DNA of 64,000 nt from Anaerococcus ihuae (GCF_928368155.1 NZ_CAKMRU010000001.1:1-64000); one strand, 5' to 3'; shown: positions 1 through 8,745, counted from the first letter of the stretch. Numbers and translations are program-made. Notes: generated by a model from the sequence alone, not told the origin.

Positions 1-76
1 AGTTTATTTAATTAATTGAAAATAAATCTCATAAATGTTACCATTAATAGAGAATAAATGTTTTAAAGAGGTTCTT

Positions 77-1177
77 ATGGGTAAGGCAAATATAGAAAAA
101 TTTAGGGATGATAACTTCTATGTCTTAAACTCAATGGATGACTGGGTTAGGATTCTTGATAAGTATGGGAGACTTGTATTTATCAATGAAAAGATGAGGC
201 GTGATATCCACCTTGATAGGTCACTCATTGAGCAAAATATTGACACAGAAAAACTTAGTGAAAAGGCTGATATTTTTAAAAATACTACAATTGAAGAAGA
301 AAAACTTATTAATGGGAAATATTATTCTATTAAATCTTCTCCGCTTTATAATAACAATGAATTTATGGGGATTATTGAAGTTTATAGGGATATTACTAGT
401 GAATCAAAAATGAAGGTTGATCTTTTTAATGCTAATAGGAAGATGCTTGAAGATATAAGATTTGTTAGGAAAATCCAATCTAATATTTTGCCTAAAAATA
501 AGACTTATGGGGATATTAGGCTTGAGGGTAGGTACATTCCTTCAAATGATTTGTCTGGTGACTTGTTTGATATTATAAAGGTTGATGAAAATAAGTATGC
601 TTTTTATATTGCTGATGTGATGGGGCACGGGGTAAAGGCCTCTATTATGACAATGTTTGTGAAATTATCCATAAGTGGTATTTTTGAAAGACACAGTGAC
701 TATTCTCCAGGTCAGCTTTTGAAAAAACTTAGAAAAGATTTTGTAAAACTTGATATGAATTCATCCCAATATTTTACTGTATGGATAGGGATTTTTGATA
801 GCAAAAATGATAAACTTACCTATTCAAATGCTGGTCACAACTGCCCACCTCTTCACCTAGTTGAAAATAAAAATAGAGTAAATAAACTTGTTGTTTCTGG
901 TAGGATGATTTCAAATATTATTGAACAAAATATCTACCAAGAAGTAAGTATTAATCTTCACCCAAAAGACAGGATTTTGTTTTATACTGATGGGGTTACT
1001 GAAAGTAAGGATATCAACAAAAATGAGTATTCTATTGAAAGATTGGTGGATAATTTGAAAAATAAAAAGAACCTTGAATATATATTAGAAGATTTGGAAA
1101 AATTTACTTGGGGCGAACAAGATGATGATATAAGTCTTGCCCTAATTGATTATAAAGGAGAAATAAATGAAAATTAA
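77..1177 (+). CDS. PAS-PP2C (SpoIIE/RsbU-type) serine phosphatase
   Basis: Predicted cytosolic Ser/Thr phosphatase of the PPM family, SpoIIE/RsbU type; relatives dephosphorylate an anti-sigma-factor antagonist. A PAS-like sensor region (about residues 10-110, closing with [10 protein letters not shown]) precedes the PP2C core. The core shows [29 protein letters not shown] and DDDISLALI, the expected metal-binding and structural motifs. I take the ATG at 77 rather than the one at 35 because AAAGAGG ends 5 bases before it and the extra codons carry no domain. The stop overlaps deoC by 11 bases, so the two are translated together. No partner anti-sigma or STAS gene is in the window, so the target is unknown. 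Confidence 0.88.
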   Translation: MGKANIEKFRDDNFYVLNSMDDWVRILDKYGRLVFINEKMRRDIHLDRSLIEQNIDTEKLSEKADIFKNTTIEEEKLINGKYYSIKSSPLYNNNEFMGIIEVYRDITSESKMKVDLFNANRKMLEDIRFVRKIQSNILPKNKTYGDIRLEGRYIPSNDLSGDLFDIIKVDENKYAFYIADVMGHGVKASIMTMFVKLSISGIFERHSDYSPGQLLKKLRKDFVKLDMNSSQYFTVWIGIFDSKNDKLTYSNAGHNCPPLHLVENKNRVNKLVVSGRMISNIIEQNIYQEVSINLHPKDRILFYTDGVTESKDINKNEYSIERLVDNLKNKKNLEYILEDLEKFTWGEQDDDISLALIDYKGEINEN

Positions 1178-1808
1178 CCAATATATTGATCACACTTTGC
1201 TTAAGGCTGATGCAACAAAAGACCAAGTTAAAAAAATTGTTGAAGAAACAAAGGAATATGATTTTAAATCTATTTGTGTAAATTCTTCTTATGTTTCTTT
1301 TATTAGAAATATGGATAAGGATATTAGAATTACTTCTGTTATCGGTTTTCCTTTGGGGGCAATGACAACAAAGGCTAAAGTTTTTGAAGCAGAAGATGCT
1401 ATTAAAAACGGTGCAGATGAAATTGATATGGTAATTAATGTTGGAAGAGTTAAAGATAAAGATTATGATTATGTTCTTGAAGACATAAAAGAAGTGAAAA
1501 CGGCTTGTGGGGATAAAATTTTAAAGGTTATTATTGAAACTTGCCTTCTTGATGATGAGGAAAAAATCAAGGTATGTGAACTTTCTAAAGAAGCTGGTGC
1601 GGATTTTGTAAAAACTTCTACAGGATTTTCTACAGGTGGAGCTACAAAAGAAGATGTTGCTCTTATGAGAAAAACTGTTGGAAAAGATTTGGGAGTTAAG
1701 GCAAGTGGAGGAATTCATACTTATGATCAGGCTTTGGAAATGATTGAGGCTGGAGCTAGTAGACTTGGTTGTTCAGCATCAATTGAAATTGTAAAAGGTG
1801 AAAAGTAA
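1167..1808 (+). CDS. deoC: Deoxyribose-phosphate aldolase
   Basis: Cytosolic class I aldolase that splits 2-deoxyribose 5-phosphate into glyceraldehyde 3-phosphate and acetaldehyde in deoxynucleoside catabolism. The 213-residue length is normal. The Schiff-base lysine lies in [14 protein letters not shown] (about residue 149), with the second active-site lysine in GVKASGGI and the acidic residues in [11 protein letters not shown] strong AAAGGAG precedes the ATG, which lies inside the end of the phosphatase gene. The stop codon directly abuts the amylase start, so these genes form one transcription unit. No other deo gene is adjacent. Confidence 0.96.
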   Translation: MKINQYIDHTLLKADATKDQVKKIVEETKEYDFKSICVNSSYVSFIRNMDKDIRITSVIGFPLGAMTTKAKVFEAEDAIKNGADEIDMVINVGRVKDKDYDYVLEDIKEVKTACGDKILKVIIETCLLDDEEKIKVCELSKEAGADFVKTSTGFSTGGATKEDVALMRKTVGKDLGVKASGGIHTYDQALEMIEAGASRLGCSASIEIVKGEK

Positions 1809-3254
1809 ATGAGTGATGTTATGATGCAAGCCTTCGAGTGGGATACTCCCGCTGACGGAGGCTATTATAAATTTTTAAGGGAAAATGCGAAAAAAATAAA
1901 GGATGCAGGAATTGATGCTCTATGGCTTCCACCAATGTGTAAGGGCGGTGGCGACCAAGATGTTGGATATGGAATTTATGACTTGTGGGATTTGGGAGAA
2001 TTTGACCAAAAAGGCACAGTTAGAACCAAATACGGTACAAAAAAAGAACTTCTTGAAGCCATTGATGAGCTTCATAAAAATGAGATAAAAGTTTATGCTG
2101 ATGTTGTTTTAAACCATAAGGGAAATGCCGATTTTGAAGAAGAATTTATGGCGAGAATGGTAGATCAAAACAACAGAGAAAAAGATGTATCAGAAGATAT
2201 GAAGATAAAAGCTTGGACTGGATTTGATTTTCCTGGAAGAGATGGCAAATATTCTGATTTTATTTGGCATTATTATCATTTTACAGGCGTAGATTACGAT
2301 GCAAATACTGACACAAAAGCAATATTTAGAGTCCTTGGTGATGGTAAATATTGGGATGAAGGTGTAAGCGATGAAAAAGGAAATTTTGATTACCTAATGA
2401 ACGCTGACATTGATCATTCTCACCCAGAAGTTAGAGAAGAAATTTTCAAATGGGTTGATTGGTTTATGGAAGAAACTGGAGTTGATGGATTTAGGTATGA
2501 TGCTTTAAAACACATATCTGATGAATTTATATATGAACTTTCCAAACATATAATGGATGTAAAAAAAGATGATTTTTATCTTTTTGGGGAATATTGGCAA
2601 TATGATGAAGGTCAAATTGATGGATATTTGGATGATACTGATTGGAAAATAGATTTATTTGATGTGCCACTTCATTTTCATATGCAAGAGGCAAGCAAGT
2701 CAAATGGAAATTATGATATGAGAAATATTTTCAACAATACAATAGTAAAAAATCATCCTCTCCAAGCAGTAACCTTTGTCGATAACCATGATTCCCAACC
2801 AGGTCAATCTTTGGATTCTTGGGTTGAAGATTGGTTTAAAGAAATTGCCTACTCCTTAATTTTATTTAGAAAAGACGGCTATCCTTGCATATTTGCAGGA
2901 GATTATTATGGTCTAAAAGGAGAGGTTAAAAAAGATCCATTAAAGGAAATGATAGATAAGATGCTTGGTGTGAGAAAAAAATATGCTTTCGGCGATCAAG
3001 ATGATTATTTTGACAATCCTCAAGTTGTAGGCTGGGTAAGAAGAACAGATGCTGACACATCTTCTCTTGCAGTTTTAATTTCTATTGGAGATATGGCAGA
3101 AAAACAAATGTTTGTTGGTAAAGAAGAGGCAGGAAAAGTTTATATAGATTTATCTGGAAAAAATAAAAACCAAGTTACAATTGATGAAGATGGAAATGGA
3201 ATGTTTAATGTTGGACCTGGTTCAGTTTCATATTGGGCAGCAAAGGAAAATTAA
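1809..3254 (+). CDS. Cytoplasmic alpha-amylase, GH13
   Basis: Alpha-amylase of glycoside hydrolase family 13, similar to the intracellular AmyS/AmyA group (about 480-500 residues), hydrolysing alpha-1,4-glucans or maltodextrins. No signal peptide is present; the protein begins MSDVMMQAFEWD, typical of this group. The GH13 motifs are intact: DVVLNHKG (region I), GFRYDALKH with the nucleophile Asp near residue 231, LFGEYW with the acid/base Glu near 261, and FVDNHDSQ with the third Asp near 328. It starts on the base after the deoC stop. Its neighbours suggest a general carbon-turnover operon rather than a dedicated starch locus. Confidence 0.94.
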   Translation: MSDVMMQAFEWDTPADGGYYKFLRENAKKIKDAGIDALWLPPMCKGGGDQDVGYGIYDLWDLGEFDQKGTVRTKYGTKKELLEAIDELHKNEIKVYADVVLNHKGNADFEEEFMARMVDQNNREKDVSEDMKIKAWTGFDFPGRDGKYSDFIWHYYHFTGVDYDANTDTKAIFRVLGDGKYWDEGVSDEKGNFDYLMNADIDHSHPEVREEIFKWVDWFMEETGVDGFRYDALKHISDEFIYELSKHIMDVKKDDFYLFGEYWQYDEGQIDGYLDDTDWKIDLFDVPLHFHMQEASKSNGNYDMRNIFNNTIVKNHPLQAVTFVDNHDSQPGQSLDSWVEDWFKEIAYSLILFRKDGYPCIFAGDYYGLKGEVKKDPLKEMIDKMLGVRKKYAFGDQDDYFDNPQVVGWVRRTDADTSSLAVLISIGDMAEKQMFVGKEEAGKVYIDLSGKNKNQVTIDEDGNGMFNVGPGSVSYWAAKEN

Positions 3255-3259
3255 AATAA

Positions 3260-3847
3260 ATGAAATATTACGCAGTAAAAAAAGGCAGAAATCCTGGGAT
3301 ATATACATCCTGGGATTTGTGCTTAAAAGAAGTAAAAGGCTACAAGGGAGCAATATACAAGTCTTTTAAGAAAAAAGAAGATGCAGAAGATTTCTTGGAA
3401 GATAGAGAAATTGAAATAAAAGCAGATAAAGATTCAGTAATAGCCTATATAGACGGATCTTATTCTAAAAAAGACAAAAAATATGGAGTGGGAATAGTCT
3501 ACATAACAGATGAAAAAATCGAAGAAATCTATAAGGATTTTGATGACGAATTTCATATACACAGAAATGTTGCGGGTGAAGTTAAGGCAAGTGTAGGAGC
3601 AATCAACAAGGCAATTTCAGAAGGAAAAAAAACAATATATATTCATTATGACTACCAAGGAATAGAATCCTGGGCAAAAGGCGAGTGGAAAAGAAACAAC
3701 GAACTTACAAAAAGATATTACGAATTTTTTCAAAAAGCAAAAGAAAAAATAGATGTTCATTTTATTAAAGTAAAGGCCCACTCAAATGACAAATATAATG
3801 ATATGGCAGATGCTTTGGCAAAAAAATCTTTGGGAATAGAATCGTGA
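3260..3847 (+). CDS. rnhA: Ribonuclease HI with N-terminal hybrid-binding domain
   Basis: Cuts the RNA strand of RNA-DNA hybrids. Residues 1-45 form the small viroplasmin/RHBD hybrid-binding domain (KYYAVKKGRNPGIYTSW), followed by an RNase HI catalytic domain. The four acidic residues are visible in AYIDGSYSK (Asp), AGEVKA (Glu), IHYDYQGIE (Asp) and DMADALAKK (Asp). The length of 195 residues suits a eukaryote-like RNase H1 architecture also found in Firmicutes. It lies 5 bases after the amylase gene, and its TGA overlaps the GTG start of the next gene. Confidence 0.93.
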   Translation: MKYYAVKKGRNPGIYTSWDLCLKEVKGYKGAIYKSFKKKEDAEDFLEDREIEIKADKDSVIAYIDGSYSKKDKKYGVGIVYITDEKIEEIYKDFDDEFHIHRNVAGEVKASVGAINKAISEGKKTIYIHYDYQGIESWAKGEWKRNNELTKRYYEFFQKAKEKIDVHFIKVKAHSNDKYNDMADALAKKSLGIES

Positions 3848-4407
3848 GAGAATTAGAAAAGATGCTTAAAGGCGAGCTTTATAATGCAAATTATGATGAA
3901 GAAATATTAAAATTAAGGCAAAAAGCTCAAGATTTGTGTTACGAATATAACCAAACAATGCCATCAAATAGAAAAAAACAAGAAGAAATAATAAAAAAAT
4001 TGAAAATAAAAACAAAAGAAAATTTCACGATAGAAAGTCCATTTTTTTGTGATTATGGTTTTAATATAGAAATAGGAGAAAATTTTTATGCAAATCATAA
4101 TTTAATAATCTTGGATTGTGCTAAGGTAGAAATTGGAGATAATGTATTTATAGGACCTAATGTAACAATTGCAACAGCAGGTCACCCACTAGATTATAAA
4201 AAAAGAAACAAGGGACTAGAATATGCCTACAAGATAAAAATCGGAAACAATGTGTGGATAGGGGCAAATGTAGTAATAAATCCAGGAGTAAAAATAGGAG
4301 ATAATACAGTAATAGGATCAGGATCTGTAGTTACAAAAGACATAGAAGAAAATTCCCTAGCATTTGGAAACCCATGTAAGGTTAAAAAAGAAATAAATGT
4401 TGAATAA
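3844..4407 (+). CDS. Sugar O-acetyltransferase (maltose/galactoside acetyltransferase family)
   Basis: Hexapeptide-repeat acetyltransferase of the Maa/LacA/NodL family, transferring acetyl from acetyl-CoA to a sugar hydroxyl. The N-terminal Mac domain (about residues 1-55, MLKGELYNANYDEE) is followed by left-handed beta-helix repeats (IEIGENF, VEIGDNVFIG, IKIGNNVWIG, VKIGDNTVIG). The catalytic His is in ATAGHPLD. Translation starts with GTG at 3844, overlapping the rnhA stop by 4 bases. With 187 residues the protein is full length. The acceptor sugar cannot be read from sequence. Confidence 0.92.
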   Translation: MRELEKMLKGELYNANYDEEILKLRQKAQDLCYEYNQTMPSNRKKQEEIIKKLKIKTKENFTIESPFFCDYGFNIEIGENFYANHNLIILDCAKVEIGDNVFIGPNVTIATAGHPLDYKKRNKGLEYAYKIKIGNNVWIGANVVINPGVKIGDNTVIGSGSVVTKDIEENSLAFGNPCKVKKEINVE

Positions 4408-4534
4408 ATAAAAATTAACATTTACTATAATAATATTATATAAAAACTCAGACATGATAGAATATTTTGTGAAAAAATATTTGATATAGAAAGTTAGATA
4501 ATAAATTTAGAATTTTAATGAGAAATAAAATTAA

Positions 4535-5297
4535 AGATAAAAAAATTAATGGAAATATTTCGCCCATATTTATGGCGAGATTTTTATATTTGGAAGTAGA
4601 ATTAGGTGTAGGAATTATGTATATTTTAATTTTAAAAAAGATAAATCATTAAGATTAGATAGGGCAGACTTAAAATACAATTAGCATGATAGGACTAGAT
4701 ATGCTTGCACTCTTGATATTTATGATAGAATAAAAATTGGTTCAGAAGCTAATGTATCAATTTTAAAAAATTTTGAATTCGTATCGACTACTTATTATAT
4801 TTAAGGGAAAAGTTACATCTAGACTATGGATTACCATATTTTTTATAATAATCTCAAGTTTTATTTTAACATTTGATAAAAAGAGTCTTGAATTTTCAAT
4901 TGGATCTGTATTTGTAATTTTAGTAACCATATCATTAGGACTAGAAAATAATTGTACCAAAAAAATATCTATAAAATAGTTAGATTGAAAGGAATATTTT
5001 CAGGCTTAGGTTCTTTAATAATTGGACTTATTTTAAGAAAAAAAATATTAGAATATAAATATATTGGCTTTGCAATGATTTTAGGATTTGTATCCTATGG
5101 TTTAAGTATATTTTTATGTTAGAGCACAAAGAAATTTTGGCGCAGCCAAAATAAGCGCTCATTATTCAGTTTATCCTTTTATAGTAAATGGGAAAAGACC
5201 AGGTGAAAAAATTTTTCTATCTTTGCTTTTTATCTTAATAGGCACAATTTTTGTAGTTAACGATAGCTTAAAAGAAGAAAGTTATGAAAGAAATTAA
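4535..5297 (+). pseudogene. EamA/DMT-family transporter remnant, multiply frameshifted
   Basis: This stretch carries fragments of one drug/metabolite transporter (EamA family) in shifting plus-strand frames. In order: SPIFMARFLYLEVELGVGIM near 4560, GSEANVSILKNFEFVST near 4745, SRLWITIFFIIISSFILTF near 4815, VFVILVTISLGLENNCTKK near 4910, LKGIFSGLGSLIIGLIL near 4990, and RAQRNFGAAKISAHYSVYPF near 5120. The order is that of an intact EamA protein, and ENNCT plus RAQRNxGAAK are hallmark segments. At least three internal stops or frame changes and a missing N-terminus mark it as inactive. Confidence 0.82.
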
Positions 5298-5529
5298 GGG
5301 CTTTCTTATAATAATTTTTAGGTAAATAATCTGGAAATTTTTTAAAATCATCTAAATAGGTCTTATAAAATTAAAAGGAATTTATATAAATCTAAGCTTT
5401 GGAAAACAAAATTAGAAAATAAAAAACCACTCGAGTGAGCAAAGTCCAAATCGAAAATCTATTTGGATGATTTATGAACTGACCCCCAAAAGTTGGACTA
5501 ACAACCCAACTAAGGAGGTCAGTTTTTTA

Positions 5530-6036
5530 ATGACAAAATACAATACAGAATTTAAGATGAAAGTAGTAAAAGAATATCTAGAAGGACAAATAGGATACAA
5601 AGAATTATCAAAAAAATACAATATCCAAGACAAATCTACTGTTAGAACGTGGGTTAATGCTTATGAAAATCAAGGCTATGAGGGAATAAAAATATCAAGA
5701 AGGAATAATAATTACTCTTTAGACTTCAAACTAAATGTAGTAAACTTGTACTTAACAGGAGAAATGTCCTATCAAAGTCTCGCTAATGAACTTAAAATCA
5801 CAAACCCAAGCATAATAGCTAGATGGGTAAGTGAGTTTAGAGAAAGAGGAATTGAAGGACTAAAACCAAAAAAGAGAGGAAGACCTTCAAAAATGAGAAA
5901 AGACGGTAAGAAAATATCTGTTAATAAAACTAAAATTAAAGAAGATCTAAGAGAATTAGAAAAACTAAAAGAAGAGAACTACTATCTTCAAATGGAAGTA
6001 GAAATTCTAAAAAAAAGATTCAATTCTCTCAAATGA
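5530..6036 (+). CDS. IS3-family transposase OrfA
   Basis: DNA-binding half of the IS3-type transposase. Two helix-turn-helix segments are visible (about residues 1-50 from TKYNTEFKMKVVKEYLEG, and 60-110 from NYSLDFKLNVVNLYLTGEM), followed by a basic linker (KKRGRPSKMRKDG) and a C-terminal leucine-rich helix that would mediate oligomerisation. I chose ATG 5530 because AAGGAGG lies upstream and the HTH begins there. A run of eight A residues at 6009-6016, near the end, is a candidate slippage site for making the OrfAB fusion. Confidence 0.85.
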   Translation: MTKYNTEFKMKVVKEYLEGQIGYKELSKKYNIQDKSTVRTWVNAYENQGYEGIKISRRNNNYSLDFKLNVVNLYLTGEMSYQSLANELKITNPSIIARWVSEFRERGIEGLKPKKRGRPSKMRKDGKKISVNKTKIKEDLRELEKLKEENYYLQMEVEILKKRFNSLK

Positions 6037-6103
6037 CACAGGAAGAAATAGACGAATATCTGAGGTCATTAGATCATTAAGAGAAAAATTTAAACTAAAA
6101 GAC

Positions 6104-6937
6104 TTGTTAAAATACTTTAATCTTCCAAAATCAACATACATGTATTGGCAAAAAAGATTAAATAAACCAAATAAAGATCTAGAAATAGAAAATAAAATAC
6201 TTAAGATAAGAAAAGAAAATCCAAACTATGGATACAGAAGAATAACAGCTATGTTAAAAAGAACAGGGCTAATAATAAATAAAAAGAAAGTACAAAGATT
6301 AGTTCAAAAGCTAAAACTACAAGTAAAAAGTTATTCAAGAAAATCAAGAAAATACTCATCCTACAAAGGACAGATAGGAAAAATATCAGACAATAAAATA
6401 AAAAGAAACTTTAAAGTAGAAAAACCATACATCCAAATAACAACAGATACAACAGAATTTAAGTATTTAGAAAAAGATAAAAAAGGCAACTATCAAATAA
6501 AGAAACTTTATCTAAACCCATACCTAGATATGTACAACAGTGAAATACTAAGCTATGAAATATCAAAACAACCAACAATAGAACCAATCCTAAAAGCCTT
6601 AGATAAAGCAATAAAAGTAACTAACAAAACAAAAGAAAAAAGAATATTCCACTCAGACCAAGGATGGGCATATCAAAAAAATCAATACACATCAAGGCTA
6701 GAAGCAAACGGCGTCATCCAATCCATGTCCAGAAAAGGCAACTGCTTAGATAACTCACCAATGGAAAACTTCTTTGGAATATTAAAACAAGAAATATATT
6801 ACGGACACAAATTCTATTCATACGAGCACTTAAAACAAACAATAGAAGATTTCATAAAATATTATAACGAAGAAAGAATAAAAGAAAAATTAGGATACCT
6901 ATCACCAGTAGAATATAGAAAGAAGAATGCAGCATAA
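6104..6937 (+). CDS. IS3-family transposase OrfB, DDE integrase domain
   Basis: Catalytic half of the transposase. An HTH_21 region (NPNYGYRRITAMLKR) is followed by an rve-type integrase core with the DDE residues in QITTDTTEF, FHSDQGWAYQ and SPMENFFGILKQE. The coordinate given is a TTG start, but conserved family sequence (RRISEVIRSLREKF) continues upstream in the same frame, which is open back to 6011. The protein is therefore probably made as a fusion with OrfA. Its frame is +1 relative to orfA, unlike the usual -1 arrangement. Confidence 0.85.
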   Translation: MLKYFNLPKSTYMYWQKRLNKPNKDLEIENKILKIRKENPNYGYRRITAMLKRTGLIINKKKVQRLVQKLKLQVKSYSRKSRKYSSYKGQIGKISDNKIKRNFKVEKPYIQITTDTTEFKYLEKDKKGNYQIKKLYLNPYLDMYNSEILSYEISKQPTIEPILKALDKAIKVTNKTKEKRIFHSDQGWAYQKNQYTSRLEANGVIQSMSRKGNCLDNSPMENFFGILKQEIYYGHKFYSYEHLKQTIEDFIKYYNEERIKEKLGYLSPVEYRKKNAA

Positions 6938-7050
6938 AGATTTCCTACCCCTAGGGGTAGGAAGGACAAAGAAATACCAGAGCTAGTTTAGTTCTAACTC
7001 TGGTATTAGGTCCAACTTTATGGGGTCACCTTATTAGTCTCATGGGTGGT

Positions 7051-7177
7051 TTTTATATATATATTTTAGTTATTAAGCGTATAAGAATATATTCGATTAA
7101 ATTAAGCGTATTAGAATATATTCATCAATTTTATTGTGTTATATATATTTTAGTATTAAACGTATAAGAATATATTC
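7051..7177. repeat. Tandem 83-84 bp AT-rich repeat, left part
   Basis: One and a half units of a direct repeat with the pattern TATATATATTTTAGT, TTAAGCGTATAAGAATATATTC, then GATTAAATTAAGCGTATTAG and ATCAATTTTATTG. Equivalent points (the end of TTTTAGT) fall at 7070 and 7154, a spacing of 84. The second unit is interrupted by the IS256-family element. Each unit also holds a half-size echo, since GCGTAT.AGAATATATTC occurs twice per unit. Confidence 0.75.
7170..7177 (+). repeat. Target-site duplication of IS256-family element, left copy
   Basis: The octamer ATATATTC precedes the left end of the IS256-family element and is repeated immediately after its right end at 8653-8660. Eight-base duplications are usual for this family, so the element boundaries are well defined. 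Confidence 0.85.
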
Positions 7178-7196
7178 GGGTCTGTAAATAATTTTG

Positions 7197-7244
7197 TGTA
7201 TCAACCTAAATCCTGATAAAAGGGTAAGGGTTGATACATTTTTT
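7197..7244 (+). terminator. Terminator-like hairpin inside the IS256 left end
   Basis: TGTATCAACC at 7197-7206 pairs with GGTTGATACA at 7229-7238 and is followed by TTTTTT. In the plus direction it would stop transcription entering the element from the IS3 side. Confidence 0.5.
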
Positions 7245-7365
7245 ATGTATCAATGTTTGTCCATCCCTATAGGAATGGAGCTTTTCTTAATTTTACTTGG
7301 GCTTAATAAACTGTCAAATTTTCATGAAAATTTGCAGCTGATTTCATACTAAATTTTTAGCTTAA

Positions 7366-8580
7366 TTAAAACCTCCCTTCAAAAAATATTGATAATTGGG
7401 ATAAGATTTGATCCCAACCACGTATTCTACTTGTCCATTTGCTTGAGGCATCTACCATTGCTAGATACAAGCTTTTTTGTAGTGCGTAGTCATTTGGAAA
7501 TATGGTTTTATTTTTGGTCACTTTTCTTAGTTGTCTATTGAAGTTTTCCATAGCGTTTGTTGTATATATTAGTCTTCTTATTCCTTCTGGATATTTAAAA
7601 TATGTCGATAATTCTGTCCAGTTGTTTTTCCAAGAGCTTACACACATTGGGTATTTTTTACTCCATTTTTCTTCAAAGACTCCTAAATTTGTTAAGGCTA
7701 AGTCTTCTGTTGGTGCCTTGTATACTGCTTTTAGGTCTTTCATCAATTCTTTTATATCTTTGTATGACACATATTTAGTTGAGTTTCTTATTTGATGGAT
7801 TATACATTTTTGTATTTCTGCTTTTGGGTATACTGTTTCTATTGCTTGGCTAAATCCTGGTAGATTGTCTGTTGAGAAGATTAATACATCTTCTAGTCCT
7901 CTTTCTTTTAGCTGATTTAATACTAAGAGCCAATATTTACTTGATTCATTTTCTCCTACCCATAGTCCTAGTATTTCTTTAAATCCTTCTAGGTTGTAGC
8001 CTAAGGCAATGTATACTGCTTTTTTGACTACTATGTTGTTTTCTCTTACGTGGTAGTGAATGGCGTCTAAAAAAACCATAGGATAGATTTTTTCTAGTGG
8101 TCTATTTTGCCACTCTTCTATAGTTGGTAGTATTTTGTTGGTTATTTTACTTACCATTGTTTCTGATATGCCAAAACCATAAATATCTTTGATGTGAGAT
8201 GATATGTCTCTTGTTGTCATTCCTTTGCCATACATTGATATTATTTGATTTTCTATGTTTGATATGTCTTTTTCATATTTCTTTAATGATTGTGGTTCAA
8301 ATGTTCCTTCTCTATCCCTTGGTATGTTTAAATCTATATTTCCGTAAGATGATCTAACTGTTTTCTTGCTTGTGCCATTTCTAGTGTTTAATGATAGTGG
8401 TTTTTCACCGTATTCATAGTCTAAATGCTCATCTAATTCTGCTTTTAAAAGTTCTTCCATTGTATCACCTAAGAGATCTTTTAGTGCTTCTTGAATGTCG
8501 TGTGCACTTTGAGGCTGATATTCTTCAATTAACATTTTTGCTATTTTGCTTCTTTTTGTTTCCGGTCTTTTTCTTGGCAT
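7366..8580 (-). CDS. IS256-family (Mutator-type) transposase
   Basis: Full-length 404-residue DDE transposase of the IS256/MULE group. Catalytic acidic residues are visible in VFLDAIHYHVREN, IFSTDNLPGFSQAI and NAMENFNRQLRKVT. The N-terminal region (ELLKAELDEHLDYEYGEK) is typical. No frameshift or stop is present, so the element is potentially active. The ribosome binding site AGGAGG is 7 bases upstream but lies in one arm of a perfect 12-bp hairpin (separate entry). Confidence 0.95.
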   Translation of the reverse strand: MPRKRPETKRSKIAKMLIEEYQPQSAHDIQEALKDLLGDTMEELLKAELDEHLDYEYGEKPLSLNTRNGTSKKTVRSSYGNIDLNIPRDREGTFEPQSLKKYEKDISNIENQIISMYGKGMTTRDISSHIKDIYGFGISETMVSKITNKILPTIEEWQNRPLEKIYPMVFLDAIHYHVRENNIVVKKAVYIALGYNLEGFKEILGLWVGENESSKYWLLVLNQLKERGLEDVLIFSTDNLPGFSQAIETVYPKAEIQKCIIHQIRNSTKYVSYKDIKELMKDLKAVYKAPTEDLALTNLGVFEEKWSKKYPMCVSSWKNNWTELSTYFKYPEGIRRLIYTTNAMENFNRQLRKVTKNKTIFPNDYALQKSLYLAMVDASSKWTSRIRGWDQILSQLSIFFEGRF

Positions 8581-8587
8581 AAAAATT

Positions 8588-8623
8588 CCTCCTGATTAGT
8601 TTTTCTTTACCCTAATCAGGAGG
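8588..8623 (-). promoter_or_regulatory. Hairpin sequestering the transposase ribosome binding site
   Basis: CCTCCTGATTAG (8588-8599) and CTAATCAGGAGG (8612-8623) form a perfect 12-bp stem with a 12-base loop. On the minus strand, the arm nearest the transposase contains the AGGAGG used by that gene. Transcripts reading in from outside the element would fold and hide the site, whereas a transcript starting within the hairpin would not. Sequestration of this kind is known from IS10 and IS50; that it operates here is inferred. Confidence 0.65.
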
Positions 8624-8652
8624 TTTCTATACACAAAATTTTACACAGTCTC

Positions 8653-8745
8653 ATATATTCGATTAAATTAAGCGTATTAGAATATATTCATCAATTTTAT
8701 TGTATTTATATATATTTTAGTTTTTAAGCGTATTTTTTATATATT
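8653..8745. repeat. Tandem 83-84 bp AT-rich repeat, right part, with IS target duplication
   Basis: Begins with the second ATATATTC octamer (8653-8660), then continues the interrupted repeat unit (GATTAAATTAAGCGTATTAG, ATCAATTTTATTG). A third, truncated unit follows (TATATATATTTTAGT, then TTAAGCGTA) and runs out near 8745, just before the end of argH. Confidence 0.75.

Larger units (their letters stand above)
5480..7028 (+). mobile_element. IS3-family insertion sequence (IS150-like)
   Basis: An insertion sequence of about 1.55 kb with orfA and orfB of the IS3 family. The left end TGACCCCCAAAAGTTGGAC and the reverse complement of the right end, TGACCCCATAAAGTTGGAC, form imperfect terminal inverted repeats. 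Flanking bases (AAC on the left, CCT on the right) show no clear 3-4 bp target duplication. The copy interrupts the DNA downstream of the EamA remnant, between the two arms of a possible AAAAACCAC/GTGGTTTTT hairpin. Confidence 0.88.
7178..8652 (-). mobile_element. IS256-family insertion sequence
   Basis: A 1475-bp element with terminal inverted repeats: the left end GGGTCTGTAAATAATTTTGT and the right end read outward as GAGACTGTGTAAAATTTTGT. It is flanked by the 8-bp duplication ATATATTC. One intact Mutator-type transposase is encoded on the minus strand. Removing the element and one octamer restores an uninterrupted unit of the surrounding 83-84 bp tandem repeat, so insertion was clean and probably recent. 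Confidence 0.93.

Noticed and set aside
4773-4979. A 68-codon plus-strand frame considered as a small membrane protein gene
   Set aside because: Its sequence is the middle of an EamA transporter (SRLWITIF...ENNCT) whose other parts lie in neighbouring frames; it is a pseudogene fragment.
7502-7795. A 97-codon plus-strand frame opposite the IS256 transposase
   Set aside because: Antisense shadow of an intact transposase; hydrophobic runs arise from the complementary AT-rich codons.
5480-8652. The IS3 and IS256 elements considered as ends of one composite transposon
   Set aside because: They belong to different families, the IS256 element has its own 8-bp duplication, and the DNA between them carries only repeat sequence.
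7051-8745. Tandem repeats considered as a CRISPR array
   Set aside because: Units are directly adjacent without unique spacers, are too long and variable, and no cas genes are near.
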